Shown in pieces: positions 9,482 through 19,734 of a stretch of 54,535 nt of DNA (positions are counted from its first letter, which is position 1; each line of letters starts with the position of its first letter). A program made the position numbers and the translations under genes. Source of the stretch: Pholiota molesta. Taxonomy: Eukaryota; Basidiomycota; Agaricomycetes; Agaricales; Strophariaceae. Location of the stretch: positions 1 through 54,535 of the forward strand of contig JACGCK010000270.1 of assembly GCA_014925825.1 (NCBI GenBank). The letters run 5' to 3'. Under the pieces are notes generated by a model. It saw only the letters and a program-made list of their open reading frames with translations. It did not search any database and was not told the DNA's origin.

Positions 9482-12055
9482 AAACGAAACAATTACGAAG
9501 CTCGTCTGGGAGCGTAAGATAAGTAGAAATGCGCCTGTCCGAGGACCCTGGTTCTCCGCGCGAGATAGGGTCAGCGGGATTTTCGGCTGATGCGACATAA
9601 ACGAATTCAGGTGTAATAAAGAGGGGAAGGAGGATGGAATAGGTGCGTCGAACGGAGAGGTTGATATGGTGATTGCGACTGCGGCCCTTATCGAGAGCGC
9701 CGATTGTGCCATTGTTATCGGAATGGATGATCAGTCGGGTGTCGCGGAAGCCACGAGCCTCCAGGAAATAAATCAATAGCTCGATGGCGACTGTTTCGAG
9801 CCAGCAGATGTCTCTCCCAGGGATTTTCCAGGAAGGAAGAAGGCGGAAGGCAGCCCATTCGTCGCCCATGATAATACCGATGCCCCACGATGTCGACGCG
9901 TCGACGAATAATCCGAGGTCGACAGCAATGCCACGTGGGCGCAGTGGTCTCGAGACACCAGCGGCGGATAGGGTGTGTAACCACCATTTTAGATCGGTAA
10001 TAACGGATGGTGGTGGGCATCGAACGGCGTATTCATTGTTCGGAGGGAATGTAGAGGTAAAATTGGACAAGGATGACAGATGGGAGCGGCCTGCAACGTA
10101 TACGAATGATATATGGCAAAGGGAACCATGGATCTTCTGGACGTCGAGTATTTCGCATGGATGTCTTTCAAACCTATCGACGAATTGGCGAACGCGCTCG
10201 AAAAACTTGAGGCGCTTCTCGTCAGTGAGGCTGACGAGTTTATTGGGAAGATCCCATTGGAAACCGATAAATGTCGTGATGAACTTGAATGAATCGTCGC
10301 CCTTTTCTTCGTGCCATGGAATATCCAAAGGGGCGATACGGCGCAGCATCTCGGCCTTGTCATAGTCATACGAATAGTCGCCATCAACGAAGGTGCCTGT
10401 CGGCGATGGAAAGCGAAACGCGTTGAGGTCGTCCTCATATTTTGGAACGGGTGCGACACCCTCGGCCGCCCATACGTGGATAGCAGCGTTGGCTGGCATA
10501 CTGGAATTGCTGCTTGCGCAAGCGGCACCGAAAGGATGTGCGTGGTCGATGAAAAACTCGCGCGGTAAACCCTGTACGACGAGCCATGGCTTATGGGATG
10601 GATGAACAGGGCAAGTACGATGGAACTTTGCAATGTCCAGGGTACAAACTTGGGTGCCCGGAGGAGCATGAGCGATCTGATAAGAATAATATGAGATGAG
10701 TATAGGATTCGATATGTGATAAAAGTATGATAGATGGATAAGATAGATGGTATAGGATATGATAGTTGGATAGTATAGGATAGAATAATGTGCGAGTATC
10801 GCGATAACGTGAACATCTCACGAGATATGATATATTCGAGCGCTCGAATATCGAGCGTCGGCGGGTAACGCGGATGCGCAAATACCCAAAATGGAAAGAT
10901 AAAGAAGACCTGGCTCTCGCACTAAGCGCAAAGAGTCGGTGTAAACGGTGTATATGGTCGAAAATGGGGAAAATTTTGAGAACACGGAGAAAAACTCACG
11001 ATATCAGCCACCATCGATGCGGTGTCGAACCTGGTAGGAAAATCTTCCTTTTTGATGTGCGAATTCACGGATTCATGGTGTTTGGTGCTTTTAGAAAGGT
11101 GGCGGCAGATACGTATTTTGTCTGGAGTGTCGCCGGGTTGAGGTTGGACGACGGCGATGATGGGTGATGCAAAGAATGGGCCGCGAAGAGTCGATTCGAC
11201 TTCTTCGCGTGTATATGGGCCGGACATGCGGCCAGAGGCGACCTCCTTGCGGAGGTAGTCCTGTATAGCGTCAGTATGGTCGAAAAAGGAAGGATTATGT
11301 GGTAAAATAACAGTGTCCGTAATTTTGGGCATACGCCCCAAAGGGAAACCATGCAGAAGGTTGTCGATAAGTAAAGGATAATGAAAGGAAAGATTATGCT
11401 TGTCTAAAAATGATTCGAAGGCGGACGTGTTGTATGGGTGGATGACTCGAGAGAAAATATCTTCGTTAATGTGCAGTATGGGATCAAATTGTGGTCTATG
11501 GATAATTGAAGAAGAGAAATTTGTATAGTTGAGGAAAGGTGGATATAAAAATTCGGAAATGTCATTAAGATTCGGAAGGGCGAGAGCGGCAGGTCCAGGA
11601 GAATGCGAAGTGGATTTTCCCGCAGAAGGAGCATATGTGGACTCGTTCGTCTTTAGAATGGGAGCATGCTGCGCGGTCGCCTTTGATGTTGAAAGGAATG
11701 CAAATTTCTTTGCCGTCGGGTCCGCGCATGATTCGATCGGACGAATACTTGGCGTAGGTGGGTTTTCCGTCGGCGGATTTTGCTGGCGTGGTGTCGCTGG
11801 AATGAGAGATGACGGTGTGCCCCCTCCGGCCGCACAAGATGCAGCAAGCGGAGAGGGGGGACTTCGTGCTGCCAGATGGAAAGGAAGAGGTTGGGATGGG
11901 GGCTTGGGAGGAAGTATAAGAGTTCCCAGGACGTGAAAAACGTCCATTACTGCCACCGCTACGCGGTGGGAAATTGTTGTATTGGCTCGGCGTTTTCGAC
12001 ATCGCTTGTATTGCAGCCTGGGTCCGGGTCCATATGGAATGTTCGGATTTTGCAA
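9474..12055 (-). CDS. Ngaro reverse transcriptase-RNase H
   Basis: It copies element RNA into DNA and degrades the RNA strand. The frame is open from 12055, but convincing RT sequence begins only near 11600, where gag ends. The real translation start, or a +1 frameshift from gag, is therefore unresolved. A 323-nt intron (GTGAGT at 10999 to ATCAG at 10677) joins TASMVADI to IAHAPPGTQ in frame; the intron carries in-frame stops and GATA-like simple repeats. Motifs in order are the RT palm LDIAKFHRTCPV, the catalytic KYEDD, and the RNase H residues in FVDAS, LETVAIELL, HSDNNGT and NPADPISRGE. The stop at 9474 overlaps the recombinase start. No lesion was found. Confidence 0.92.
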
Positions 12056-13028
12056 TCAGATAACGTTCGGCATAATGAGCCGCACTGTAATCTTTTTTCT
12101 GGCTCCTAAACTCTTGACGGAATTCGAGTTCGAGGGATTTCCAGGCGTCATATGTCTCGTCTTTATCAATCTGAGAAGTAAAAAAATTGAAATGATTTGA
12201 ATACCAACCAGCAAAACTGCCGGTTTCTCCATCTTTGTCTCGAAACTGTTGAAATCTGTACATCTGCCAGGCAGCCTCCCCCCACTGACTGCAAGTCAAA
12301 GATAGCTCTGATCCGAGCTTGTTTGACAACTTCGCGACATCAAGAATCTGCAAACCCTTGGTTGCACCATCCAACGGGTTCGATTTGACCGTATCCAACA
12401 TGGCCGCATTGTCAATAATGTAACGCACATTCTTATGTAAAAAGAAAGGGAGAGGAATGGAAACACAGTCTTCCGTATCATACATGATTTGCGGAAATAT
12501 CAATTTGGCTGGGACACCTGCGACGCGGGCTACGATATCGGCCCCGGTCATGCAGCGCCTCTTTGCGAGTCTAGTCTCAATAGACTTCTCGACGGCATCC
12601 GCGGGTCTTTTAGATAATTGGCTCTCACCGGAAATAGTCTTCTGAATCGCCGCGAGACGTTTCGACACGGAGATAGGCATGACATCCTTGTAAAAGCTGC
12701 GGATGTTGTCATCGAGAAGATCGGAGAGTTCCTCGTCACTAATAGTGATCAAGGAAGCTGTCTCTGACCCTGCAATTGGGTGATTGGCTGGATCCATGGC
12801 ATGATCTAGAGTCTTTTTCATTCGAGATATATTAGCAAGCTCAATCTTCTTGTTTGTCTCCAATTTATTAAATAAAGGGAGATTGTTGAGGATAACTACC
12901 ACCTCAGGGTTGATATGAGTACGGTGCACCCTGAGAATCAGATCTTCTTGTTGCTCATCGCCATTTTGGCCTCCAGGAGCTCCAGGAGGAGGCTCGGGAA
13001 CATCGGGAGGAACAACACCTTCAACCAT
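11565..13028 (-). CDS. Ngaro Gag-like protein
   Basis: This is the first gene of the element, 487 codons from the ATG at 13028. An upstream in-frame ATG at 13121 lies inside the A1 repeat and would add 31 residues. The N-terminus is Pro/Gly/Glu-rich, followed by a helical region of about 300 residues and a Ser/Pro-rich linker. Near the C-terminus are two short Cys/His clusters, CCILCGRRGH and CSFCGKIHFAFSWTC, suggesting nucleic-acid binding. Gag stops directly after the second cluster, where RT similarity starts in the frame one base downstream. The Gag role is inferred from position and the Cys/His motifs. Confidence 0.82.
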   Translation of the reverse strand: MVEGVVPPDVPEPPPGAPGGQNGDEQQEDLILRVHRTHINPEVVVILNNLPLFNKLETNKKIELANISRMKKTLDHAMDPANHPIAGSETASLITISDEELSDLLDDNIRSFYKDVMPISVSKRLAAIQKTISGESQLSKRPADAVEKSIETRLAKRRCMTGADIVARVAGVPAKLIFPQIMYDTEDCVSIPLPFFLHKNVRYIIDNAAMLDTVKSNPLDGATKGLQILDVAKLSNKLGSELSLTCSQWGEAAWQMYRFQQFRDKDGETGSFAGWYSNHFNFFTSQIDKDETYDAWKSLELEFRQEFRSQKKDYSAAHYAERYLIAKSEHSIWTRTQAAIQAMSKTPSQYNNFPPRSGGSNGRFSRPGNSYTSSQAPIPTSSFPSGSTKSPLSACCILCGRRGHTVISHSSDTTPAKSADGKPTYAKYSSDRIMRGPDGKEICIPFNIKGDRAACSHSKDERVHICSFCGKIHFAFSWTCRSRPSES

Positions 13029-13091
13029 GGTGAAAATGTATAAAAAAGGAGATTTGGGTTGAAAGAGGTATGAGGTTTCGGAAAATGAAGA

Positions 13092-13289
13092 CAAAAAATG
13101 GATAAAGATCTCCGAAAACAACCGATAAGGTTTTTTATGCGTCGGAACGATTTCAGAAGACGAAGAGAAGATAAGCTTTTCTTCGTCGATATATTGAAAG
13201 GTTATCTAAGCTGATGCTTATATAAAGATCTTGGTTCCGACGCCTATCTTTAGCTTATCCTAAGATGAGCCCTACGGGCTCATCGCGGA
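13092..13289 (-). repeat. Ngaro A1 repeat (198 bp, 5' terminal)
   Basis: It appears identical to 6923-7120. Its outer end at 13289 is the 5' end of the element and it probably holds the promoter. Bases 13290-13725 beyond the element show no gene and no clear similarity to the other block. Confidence 0.92.
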
Positions 13290-13729
13290 GTATTCGATGG
13301 AAAACACGGCCCTAGATATCTGTTTTTCGCGCTACGTACCATTATGGTAAAACACAGACAAGATCGCTATGTTTCTAGAAACGTAAGAGGCAGCTTTCAT
13401 TTGCTTCCTGCCGACATACTGACTTGTATGGATAGAGTGATAGGCGCTCGAACTTACTCCGTGTAGCCTTATCAACACCATCTAGGGATACTTCAAAAGA
13501 TATCTCAAGCCCACGACGGTTCAAACGTTTATACCCTGATATGTGAATGAGGAAAGCCTGATATGAATATTTCCAATTTTCAATCTCCCGGTTCCGTTGG
13601 ATCTGCTGAAGTAACTGATCTCAAGGGCGAAGACACCCACCCGCGTCCAAATTCAAACATCTTCTCGAGACCTACGCAACGCGCCATCCAAAGTCAACGC
13701 GTAGTCCAGCCCCAGCGTTCTGCAGGTGA

Positions 13730-13970
13730 TCATGATGCTACGGGTGCAAGCGACCTCTTCACTGCGTCCTTCTTATCTGTAAACCAATCCGTGACCTATA
13801 TCATGTCGCCCCCCTCGAGCACCTTCCTCGACGCCGCTGCACGACACGCGCACGCACACCTCCATGTGGATCTCATCCTCCTTCCGCTTGTTCATCTTGT
13901 TTTTGTTCAGAAGCAGTGGCGTATTCGGATTCGATGCCAATCGGTCAATTTCACCGGCTCGTGCGCGTTG
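13730..13970 (-). pseudogene. SPT2 exon 1 fragment, second copy
   Basis: It aligns with the intact SPT2 gene at about 18451-18670: the GCATCCTTCTTATC box, AACCAATCCGTGA, CTCGAGGACCTTCCTCGACG-type text and the GTATTCGG box recur in order. Small indels and substitutions break the frame. Bases 13971-14255 contain sequence shared with 930-1310, downstream of the first SPT2 fragment. Confidence 0.75.
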
Positions 13971-14255
13971 GGTGTGTTACTGCGGAAAAGCAGGAAGATT
14001 GCAGAAAGTCGAGGAAGTTATATTCAAGTCAGAAGTGAAAGATGATAAGACAAGCAGAAAAATGGATAAAAGATAAAATAGGTAAATGTGAAGTCATATG
14101 GAGAAATGAGATCTGAACGCTGCGTTGAGGCAGCGAGGGCGATGAGCGTGATGATAAAGTCTCGCGTACGGGCCGGGCGGACTTGCGGGAGAATCCTGCT
14201 CCCATCGATTGTCTTTTCCATCCAACATCTATACTCCATCCTACTGCGCCCATAC

Positions 14256-15612
14256 TCAACATTCTCGTCGGCTTGCCCTGCGTCCGCTTCGTGTCCGTGC
14301 CGCTGAATGGTCCACGTCAGGCTCTATTGCTCTCAAATGATGCCATGCCTTCTCCGCGGTTTTTTGCAGCACACGCTTGATGTCGTTGACGTTCGACTGC
14401 AAGTCCAACTCTGCTACCAGCTGACGCCACTCCTCTAGGCTTGTTTCGTGCGCCAGACGCGACATCCTATCGCAAGCATCAGCGCCCATCGGTGGAGGCA
14501 CGGCATGTGGAGCAGCAGCAGAGTGCACGGTGTCGTTTACGATGGACTGCGCAGTATCCTCGCGATATCGCAGGGACGGGTCACTACGATAAGATTGCAC
14601 TGGCCCTTCTTTCGCCAGCTGCCTCGCCAGTGATTCGCGCGTACTAGTACCCCCCGGCGCGGTGGCAACGGCGGCCATGGCGTCGTCGATTCCCGAGTCC
14701 CGATGACGGCCCTCTGGAGACACGGTGTGTGGAGCAGCAGAGGCCAAGATGTTATTTCGTACGGACTGCAAGGTATCCTGGCGATACGGCAGATACAGGT
14801 CATCATGACCCGATGGCGCTGGCACTGCTGCCGCCGGCGATGGCCACAACGGGAATGCATTCGACGCAGGTGCCCGGGGTGTCAAGATTTCAACATACAG
14901 TGCGCGCGCACTAGTCCCTAGCGGCGCGGTGGCTACTGCGGTGCTTGGATCAATCGCATGTCGGTATACGGCGTCGTCGACCGCCGAGTCTTGAAAATGG
15001 CCTCCAGCCGAAGACCATGATGTCGTCGGCGAGTATGTCGATAGCGTGGAAGACAAGGTGGTGGTTGAATAGGACAAAGACGATGGGGATGGAAGCAAAA
15101 ATGTCCAGGATGTGGACACAGGTGCGGATGAGGACGAGGATGGCACCGACGTTGATGCTTCTGTATGATTGAAATGTGCCGGTGAGTAGGCCTGAGTACC
15201 ATCAACTAAACCCCTCTGCTGAGCCCTTGACAATCCAGGTACTCCCAAACCTGGTGCTGATGACACAGCACTCGGAAGAACAGGCTGCGTTGATGTGGCA
15301 TTTGAGGCCCACGACAATGACGATGACGGCAGGTTCGACGACGACGACGACGGTGCCGCCGCCGCCGACAGCGCGTTTGCCAGCGATGAATACCCTGATA
15401 TGGGTGTAGAATTTGACAACGACGTCGACGACAGCGCATTTGCCAGCGACGAATAATCCGTTACGAATGCTCCAGAGGCGCCAAACGCTGATATTTGCGA
15501 ATGGGGTGGAACATGGCCGGCATTGGCGAGTGCGAATGCCGTGTGATCATCCGTGCCATGCGACGTTTTATAGGATGCATTGCTGGAGGGGCCACTAGCG
15601 CAATCATCAGCC
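14256..15612 (-). CDS. Ser/Pro/Ala-rich repeat protein, copy 2
   Basis: This is a shorter paralogue of the gene at 1316-4381. The frame is open from about 15612 down to the stop at 14256 (about 450 codons) with no clear ATG start; a CAG sits where copy 1 has upstream coding sequence. The N-terminal match includes SSNASYKTSHGTDD, ANAGH and SAFGASGA, corresponding to SSNVFHEASHGTED, ANAGH and TAFGASGA in copy 1. Only about two diverged repeat units remain instead of four. The C-terminal helical segment (LVAELDLQSN, KTAEKAW) resembles LARRLELLSN and EAAEKHG of copy 1 and then continues beyond the position where copy 1 stops. It may be a 5'-truncated pseudogene or have an unseen first exon. Confidence 0.5.
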
Positions 15613-15689
15613 TGCGATCGAAGGGAGGGATCACACTATACTTACATCCGAGTGTACTCGTGGTCCCTTTGGGCCCCGACGTTTCCGTC

Positions 15690-16300
15690 CTGGGCGCTGT
15701 TGATCTGATCGGCGCCTAAGGCGCGCTCAGATCCCTTGGTTTTGTGTTGATTCCGCCCTTGGGTGGAATCGTTGTCGCTGGTGGGTCCTGCAATTGTTTA
15801 TCAACTGAATCAAAACTAGACTATGCCATGAAGTTCATCTACTCACCGTTGTTGCTCGCAGTTGTTTGGTGGTGTGAACGACTATCGCGCCTCCCTGGGT
15901 TTGGAGGCCGTCCGGGTGGATAAGGGGCAGGACGCGACGAGAGTCCTACGCCCTCCGCCTGCTTCTCGGTGAAACTGTGTTTTTTCGGTAATTTTCGCGG
16001 CATGAGGAGAGAGAGGGGGGATTTTTAGGTGTTCTTCTGTTGACCTCGCTTCCTTATATTGTGTCTATTTCATTAAATTTTCGAGGACCCTGTTCTTCCA
16101 CGATGCGTTGTTTAGAATTCTTAAGAATATGATTGTCGAACAAAACAGGAACGACGACATATTCCTTTCTACGTTGCTGGCCGGTGCCTCCTCCCAGACC
16201 TGTTATTTCTATTGTTTCCAGTGACGAAAGCCTACCTTCGAAAAGGAGAAAAGACTGCATTGTGTATCGCTAACTCAGAGGGCCAAGTACCGCTTTGAAC
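15690..16300. repeat. upstream region shared with 4730-5900
   Basis: Sequence blocks match the region upstream of copy 1: GGCGCTGTTGATCTGATCGG at about 15697, one diverged unit of the 197-bp repeat (15780-15970), and the CCTCGCTTCCTTATATTGTG, CTGTTCTTCCACGATGC and GATTGTCGAACAA boxes (16045-16142). It contains no gene that I can support. Confidence 0.7.
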
Positions 16301-16539
16301 ATGGAGTGTTGTGCTTTGGAGGAACGGTGGCTATGCGCAATGTCAAAGCAAAGCCATTTTCAGGGCTTCTGTTTTCCTTTCCAGTCGCTGACAAGGGAGC
16401 CAGTGACTAGTGACTGCCTGCAGCTGCTTTGGATGGATCCAACGGGTAAGTGCAAGCATCTGGCGTCTCCAAATGACATCCAGGTTCAAACGTTCAAGCC
16501 TGTTCAAGCGCTGCGCGCTATTCATAGTTATGGCCCAAA

Positions 16540-16915
16540 TATGGCCCGAACTAGCAGTACCTCAAGCGCACCTACCAACGCCCAACGCTTGCATGGTTTA
16601 AGCTGGACCACGCGCCCCCACTGCAGCCAGACTGCAACACAGGTTCCACCTGCAGAAGCGCTCCAAGGACCAACCCTGTTAAACAGACTGGACGAGATTC
16701 ACGAATTGGACAACCTGCCTGGCGGCCCCAGTGACACGGGCCACCTCTGAATCCGGCGCTTCGGGTGGCCAGCCTTTATTTGCGCTCTGTATCGCGTTGG
16801 CCGGCGGAGCAGAGGAGGTGCAAGCTGCTGGAAACTTTGGAAAGGAATCTTAGCCATTCGGGAGCACCAATTCTTGACCAATTCGACAATTATTTGGAGG
16901 CCTAGGATCAGCTTC
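16540..16915 (+). pseudogene. decayed copy of the plus-strand gene tail at 1-627
   Basis: It shares the CAAGCGCACCTACCAACGCC box, CCGCCTGCAGAAG-type text, the GTATCGCGTTGGCCGGCGGA box (matching 486-505) and GGAGCACCAATTC with the 1-627 segment. The frame is broken by stops. It lies immediately left of the 3' flank of the intact SPT2 gene, which suggests the ancestral order was this gene convergent with SPT2. Confidence 0.65.
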
Positions 16916-17667
16916 CTAAGGTGATCGACTTCATCATCGACCGCACTTTCGGAATCTGCCTACGGGAGACTATTAGCTTCCTGTCTAATAGAACAATTTA
17001 TCTTCTTTAAATCCATACCTCGATAGAACATACCTCGCCTGAGTACATAACATTAGTAACTTTCCAACGAGAATCAATTACACCGAGGCAAAACAGGACG
17101 ATGTGCTAGTTTACAGAGAGGAGACATGTATATATGTGGATACCAAATTATGTATGTACGGAAACACAACAGCAACAGCAGGACAATCAGAACAGAACAG
17201 TAAGTACGTAGTAGGTAGGTATGCAGGAGAAAAATGGTAGTGATAACTATGGGGTACGTGGGCAGAGATGGGGAGCGAGAATGCCGAGTCGGAAAAACTT
17301 GGGGGGTCTCTAAGGGAAACATGAATCGGGATAAACACTGGTTGGTTGATTGGGTTATGTATGGCGAAAATTGTGGTGTTGCGTAGGGATAGAGATAGAG
17401 ACGAAGAAAGGTAGATGGAAACAGGAAACATGAAGCCCTATCCGAGATTCCGTCCAGGCCAAACACAAAAGTGTAGAAAGACCGTCAAATTCAGAAAGCC
17501 AAACACGCCATGGATTGGCTAGCTAGCGATGAATGTATCCAGTAGGCAGTAGGGTCCTTATGTATAGATGATGAAAGAAAGAAAAAAGAAAGAGAAAGAG
17601 ATCGCGCGCAAAGCAAACGCGTTAAAGAATCAGTAACCAAACGGAACCAAAAAGAAGATACAACGTC
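16916..17667. other. 3' flank of SPT2, no gene
   Basis: Its first 100 bases resemble 625-690 at the start of block 1. The remainder is A/T- and purine-rich with a GAAAGAAAGAAAAAAGAAAG run near 17574-17600. No supported reading frame was found. Confidence 0.6.
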
Positions 17668-19258
17668 TTAGCGCCCGCGAGCCATCGCGCGCTCCTTCTC
17701 CTTCTTGCGCTGGCGTTTCTCCTCTTCGTGCCGGCGTTCGTCTTCCAGAGCCAGCATCTCTTCTCGCTTCGCGATACGGGCACTATATCAAAAGCACAAA
17801 GGTCAGAGTTCATCCAGATCCCATGAAGACATTTTATAAACAAGACTGACCTCATCTTCTCCTCCCGCTCAAGAATGGTAGCATCCGCCTCCATATCTTC
17901 GTCATCACTAAGCACATCGCGCGAAATATACGCCCGCCGATCCTTTCCGAAAAGCTTCCAGATCTCCTGCGAGATATCCATTTCACCAGCACCATCATGC
18001 CTGGGTCTGGAGCTCGCGCGCTTCTTCAACGGCGGAGGCGGGGGCGACTCAGATAGGCTGGGTGAGCGGGGCCGCTTGGATCGCTGATGGGCTGTGGTAG
18101 AGGCGGCGGCGGACGAAGGACGGTAGGAGGAGGTAGAAGTAGCTGCTGGTGCTGTCTTGTTAATCTTGGGGAATTTGCTGTGGGCGAGGGAAGAAGGGTG
18201 GATGTCCGAAGAGCTAGAGCGGGAGGTCCCGGTTGTCGGTCTATGGCCGGCGGATGACGCGGTGGGCTTCGCAGGTGTGGATGCAGATTTGGCTGGACGG
18301 GGATCGTGCCGCTGGGAGGAGGCTGCAGAGGAGGATGCGGTTACGATACCTAGCACCGGTAATAACGGTGCATCATCAGCATGAGGACACAACGCTGGCC
18401 CAAGCATCTGAGCCACTCACGAGAAGCCGGCGTATCAGGGCGCGAGGGCGGCACAGGGGACGCAGGCGACCTCTTCGCCGCATCCTTCTTCTTATCCGTG
18501 AACCAATCCGTGAACTGCGTCGCATCGCTCCCCTCGAGGACCTTCCTCGACGCGCGCACCTCCATCTGGATCTCGTCCTCCGTCCGCTTGTCCCGCTTCT
18601 TCGTGTTCAGCAGCAGCAGCGTATTCGGCTTCGCCGCCAGGCGGTCCTTCACGGAGCCGCCGCCGCCCATCGCCCCCGGCTCGTCGGCGGCCGCCCGCCC
18701 GCCCTGGTTCGAGACGATGTTCATCGCCCCGCCGGGGAGCCGCATCCCGCTCTTGCCGTAGCCCCGGCTCGCCTGCGACGGCCGCTTGCTCGACGCGAAC
18801 AGGCGGCGCATCTCCGCCTGCTGCTTGCGCTCGCGGAGCTCCTCCCGCGTGAGCACGCCCCCGCTGTCCTGGTCTGCGTCATCAGGCGCCCGCGGCCGGC
18901 GTGCCCCGCCTGACCCCCCCGCCGCCCCTCCCACCCCACCGCCCGCGGGCTTCCCGCCCTTCCTCGGGCCGTAGCGCAGCGCCTCGCGCTGCTCGTCCTC
19001 GCGGCGCTGCAGGGCCGCCTCGCGCGCGCGGCGCTCATCCTCGAGCCGCTGCAGGCGCGCCTGGTTGCGCTGCTCCTCCTCGAGCCGCCTTAGCCGCAGC
19101 TGCTTCTCCTGCTCGCGCTCGCGGGCCTCGCGCTCCGCCTGCTGCCGGCGCTGCAGCGCCTCCTTGCGCCGGCGCTCCGCGAGGGCGTTCTCGACGACCT
19201 GCTGGCTCTCGCGGGTGTGGGTGGCGCTGAGCGCCATCAGGGAGGCGAAGGAGGACAT
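17668..19258 (-). CDS. SPT2: SPT2 chromatin protein (HMG-like histone chaperone)
   Basis: Spt2 proteins bind histone H3-H4 and DNA and help keep chromatin intact during transcription. Exons are 19258-18421, 18349-17851 and 17782-17668, with introns of 71 and 68 nt and all phases consistent, giving 483 aa. Residues 20-110 form a highly charged Arg/Glu/Gln coiled coil. A Gly-rich stretch and KDRLAAKPN and FTDWFTDKKKDAA segments follow, then a Ser/Pro/Thr-rich linker. The C-terminal SPT2 domain is clear: EIWKLFGKDRRAYISRD, SDDEDMEADA, then a basic KRQRKKEKERAMARGR tail. Fragments of exon 1 occur at 711-869 and 13730-13970. The exon 1 coding region is unusually GC-rich. Confidence 0.93.
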
Positions 19259-19734
19259 GGGTGTGGGGTAGGGCTGGATGGGTGGTTCCGCTGGAGAGAG
19301 AGTCGTTAAACGTTAATGGGCTGTTGTAGCCAGTGTGGTTAATCAAGAAAGAAAGAGGGGAGGGGAGGGCGACGAGGAGGGCGGTGGACAAGGGTATCGT
19401 GGCAGCCCCGCCGCAACTGCATCTTCGTTTGGCTCTGTTTGCCACTCCCCTCCACCTCGGCCGTGGTGTGCGGGTCCAGACGTCTAAAATTCATTTCATT
19501 GCCACTACATATCTACTGTTGTGCGTGCTTTTGTCCGTGATAATAATAACGCTGTGCTCGTAGGTACACAGCATATGTCAAAAAAGAGGTTCGTAAAAAG
19601 GTCGTGGATGTGATGCGAAAAAAGGGTGAGTAAGGATGTGTGGATTTTTGAAACACCGATGTGCTTCCGGTCAGTCAGTACATGCGATCACCCTTCGCAA
19701 TGCGCATTTGTACAAGTAGGTTAGCATGATCCAC
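19259..19734. other. intergenic: SPT2 promoter side and MFS gene 3' flank
   Basis: A purine-rich stretch (AGAAAGAAAGAGGGGAGGGG, about 19347-19366) lies roughly 90 bp upstream of the SPT2 start. No reading frame is supported. Confidence 0.5.

Larger units (their letters stand above)
6464..13289 (-). mobile_element. complete Ngaro-type tyrosine-recombinase retrotransposon (6826 bp)
   Basis: In element orientation (minus strand) the order is A1 (13289-13092), gag, RT/RNase H, tyrosine recombinase, B1 (7550-7121), A2 (7120-6923), a 29-nt spacer, then B2 (6893-6464). This A1-ORFs-B1-A2-B2 layout of split direct repeats is the hallmark of Ngaro/PAT-like elements, which integrate with a tyrosine recombinase instead of a DDE integrase. 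The A pair (198 bp) and the B pair (430 bp) look identical between copies, so insertion is probably recent. No target-site duplication is apparent (left flank GCTTCCCCTG, right flank GTATTCGATG), as expected for this class. All three genes appear open once two introns are removed, so the element may be active or recently active. Confidence 0.92.

Noticed and set aside
9784..10365. 193-codon plus-strand frame inside the Ngaro element
   Set aside because: Opposite strand of the RT/RNase H gene, without any recognisable motif.
6464..13289. classification as DIRS with inverted terminal repeats, or as a Crypton
   Set aside because: The repeats are direct and split, not inverted; an RT/RNase H gene is present, which Cryptons lack.
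18233..19230. long Arg/Ala/Pro-rich plus-strand frames over SPT2
   Set aside because: Shadows of the GC-rich SPT2 exon 1; the minus-strand product has the full SPT2 domain.
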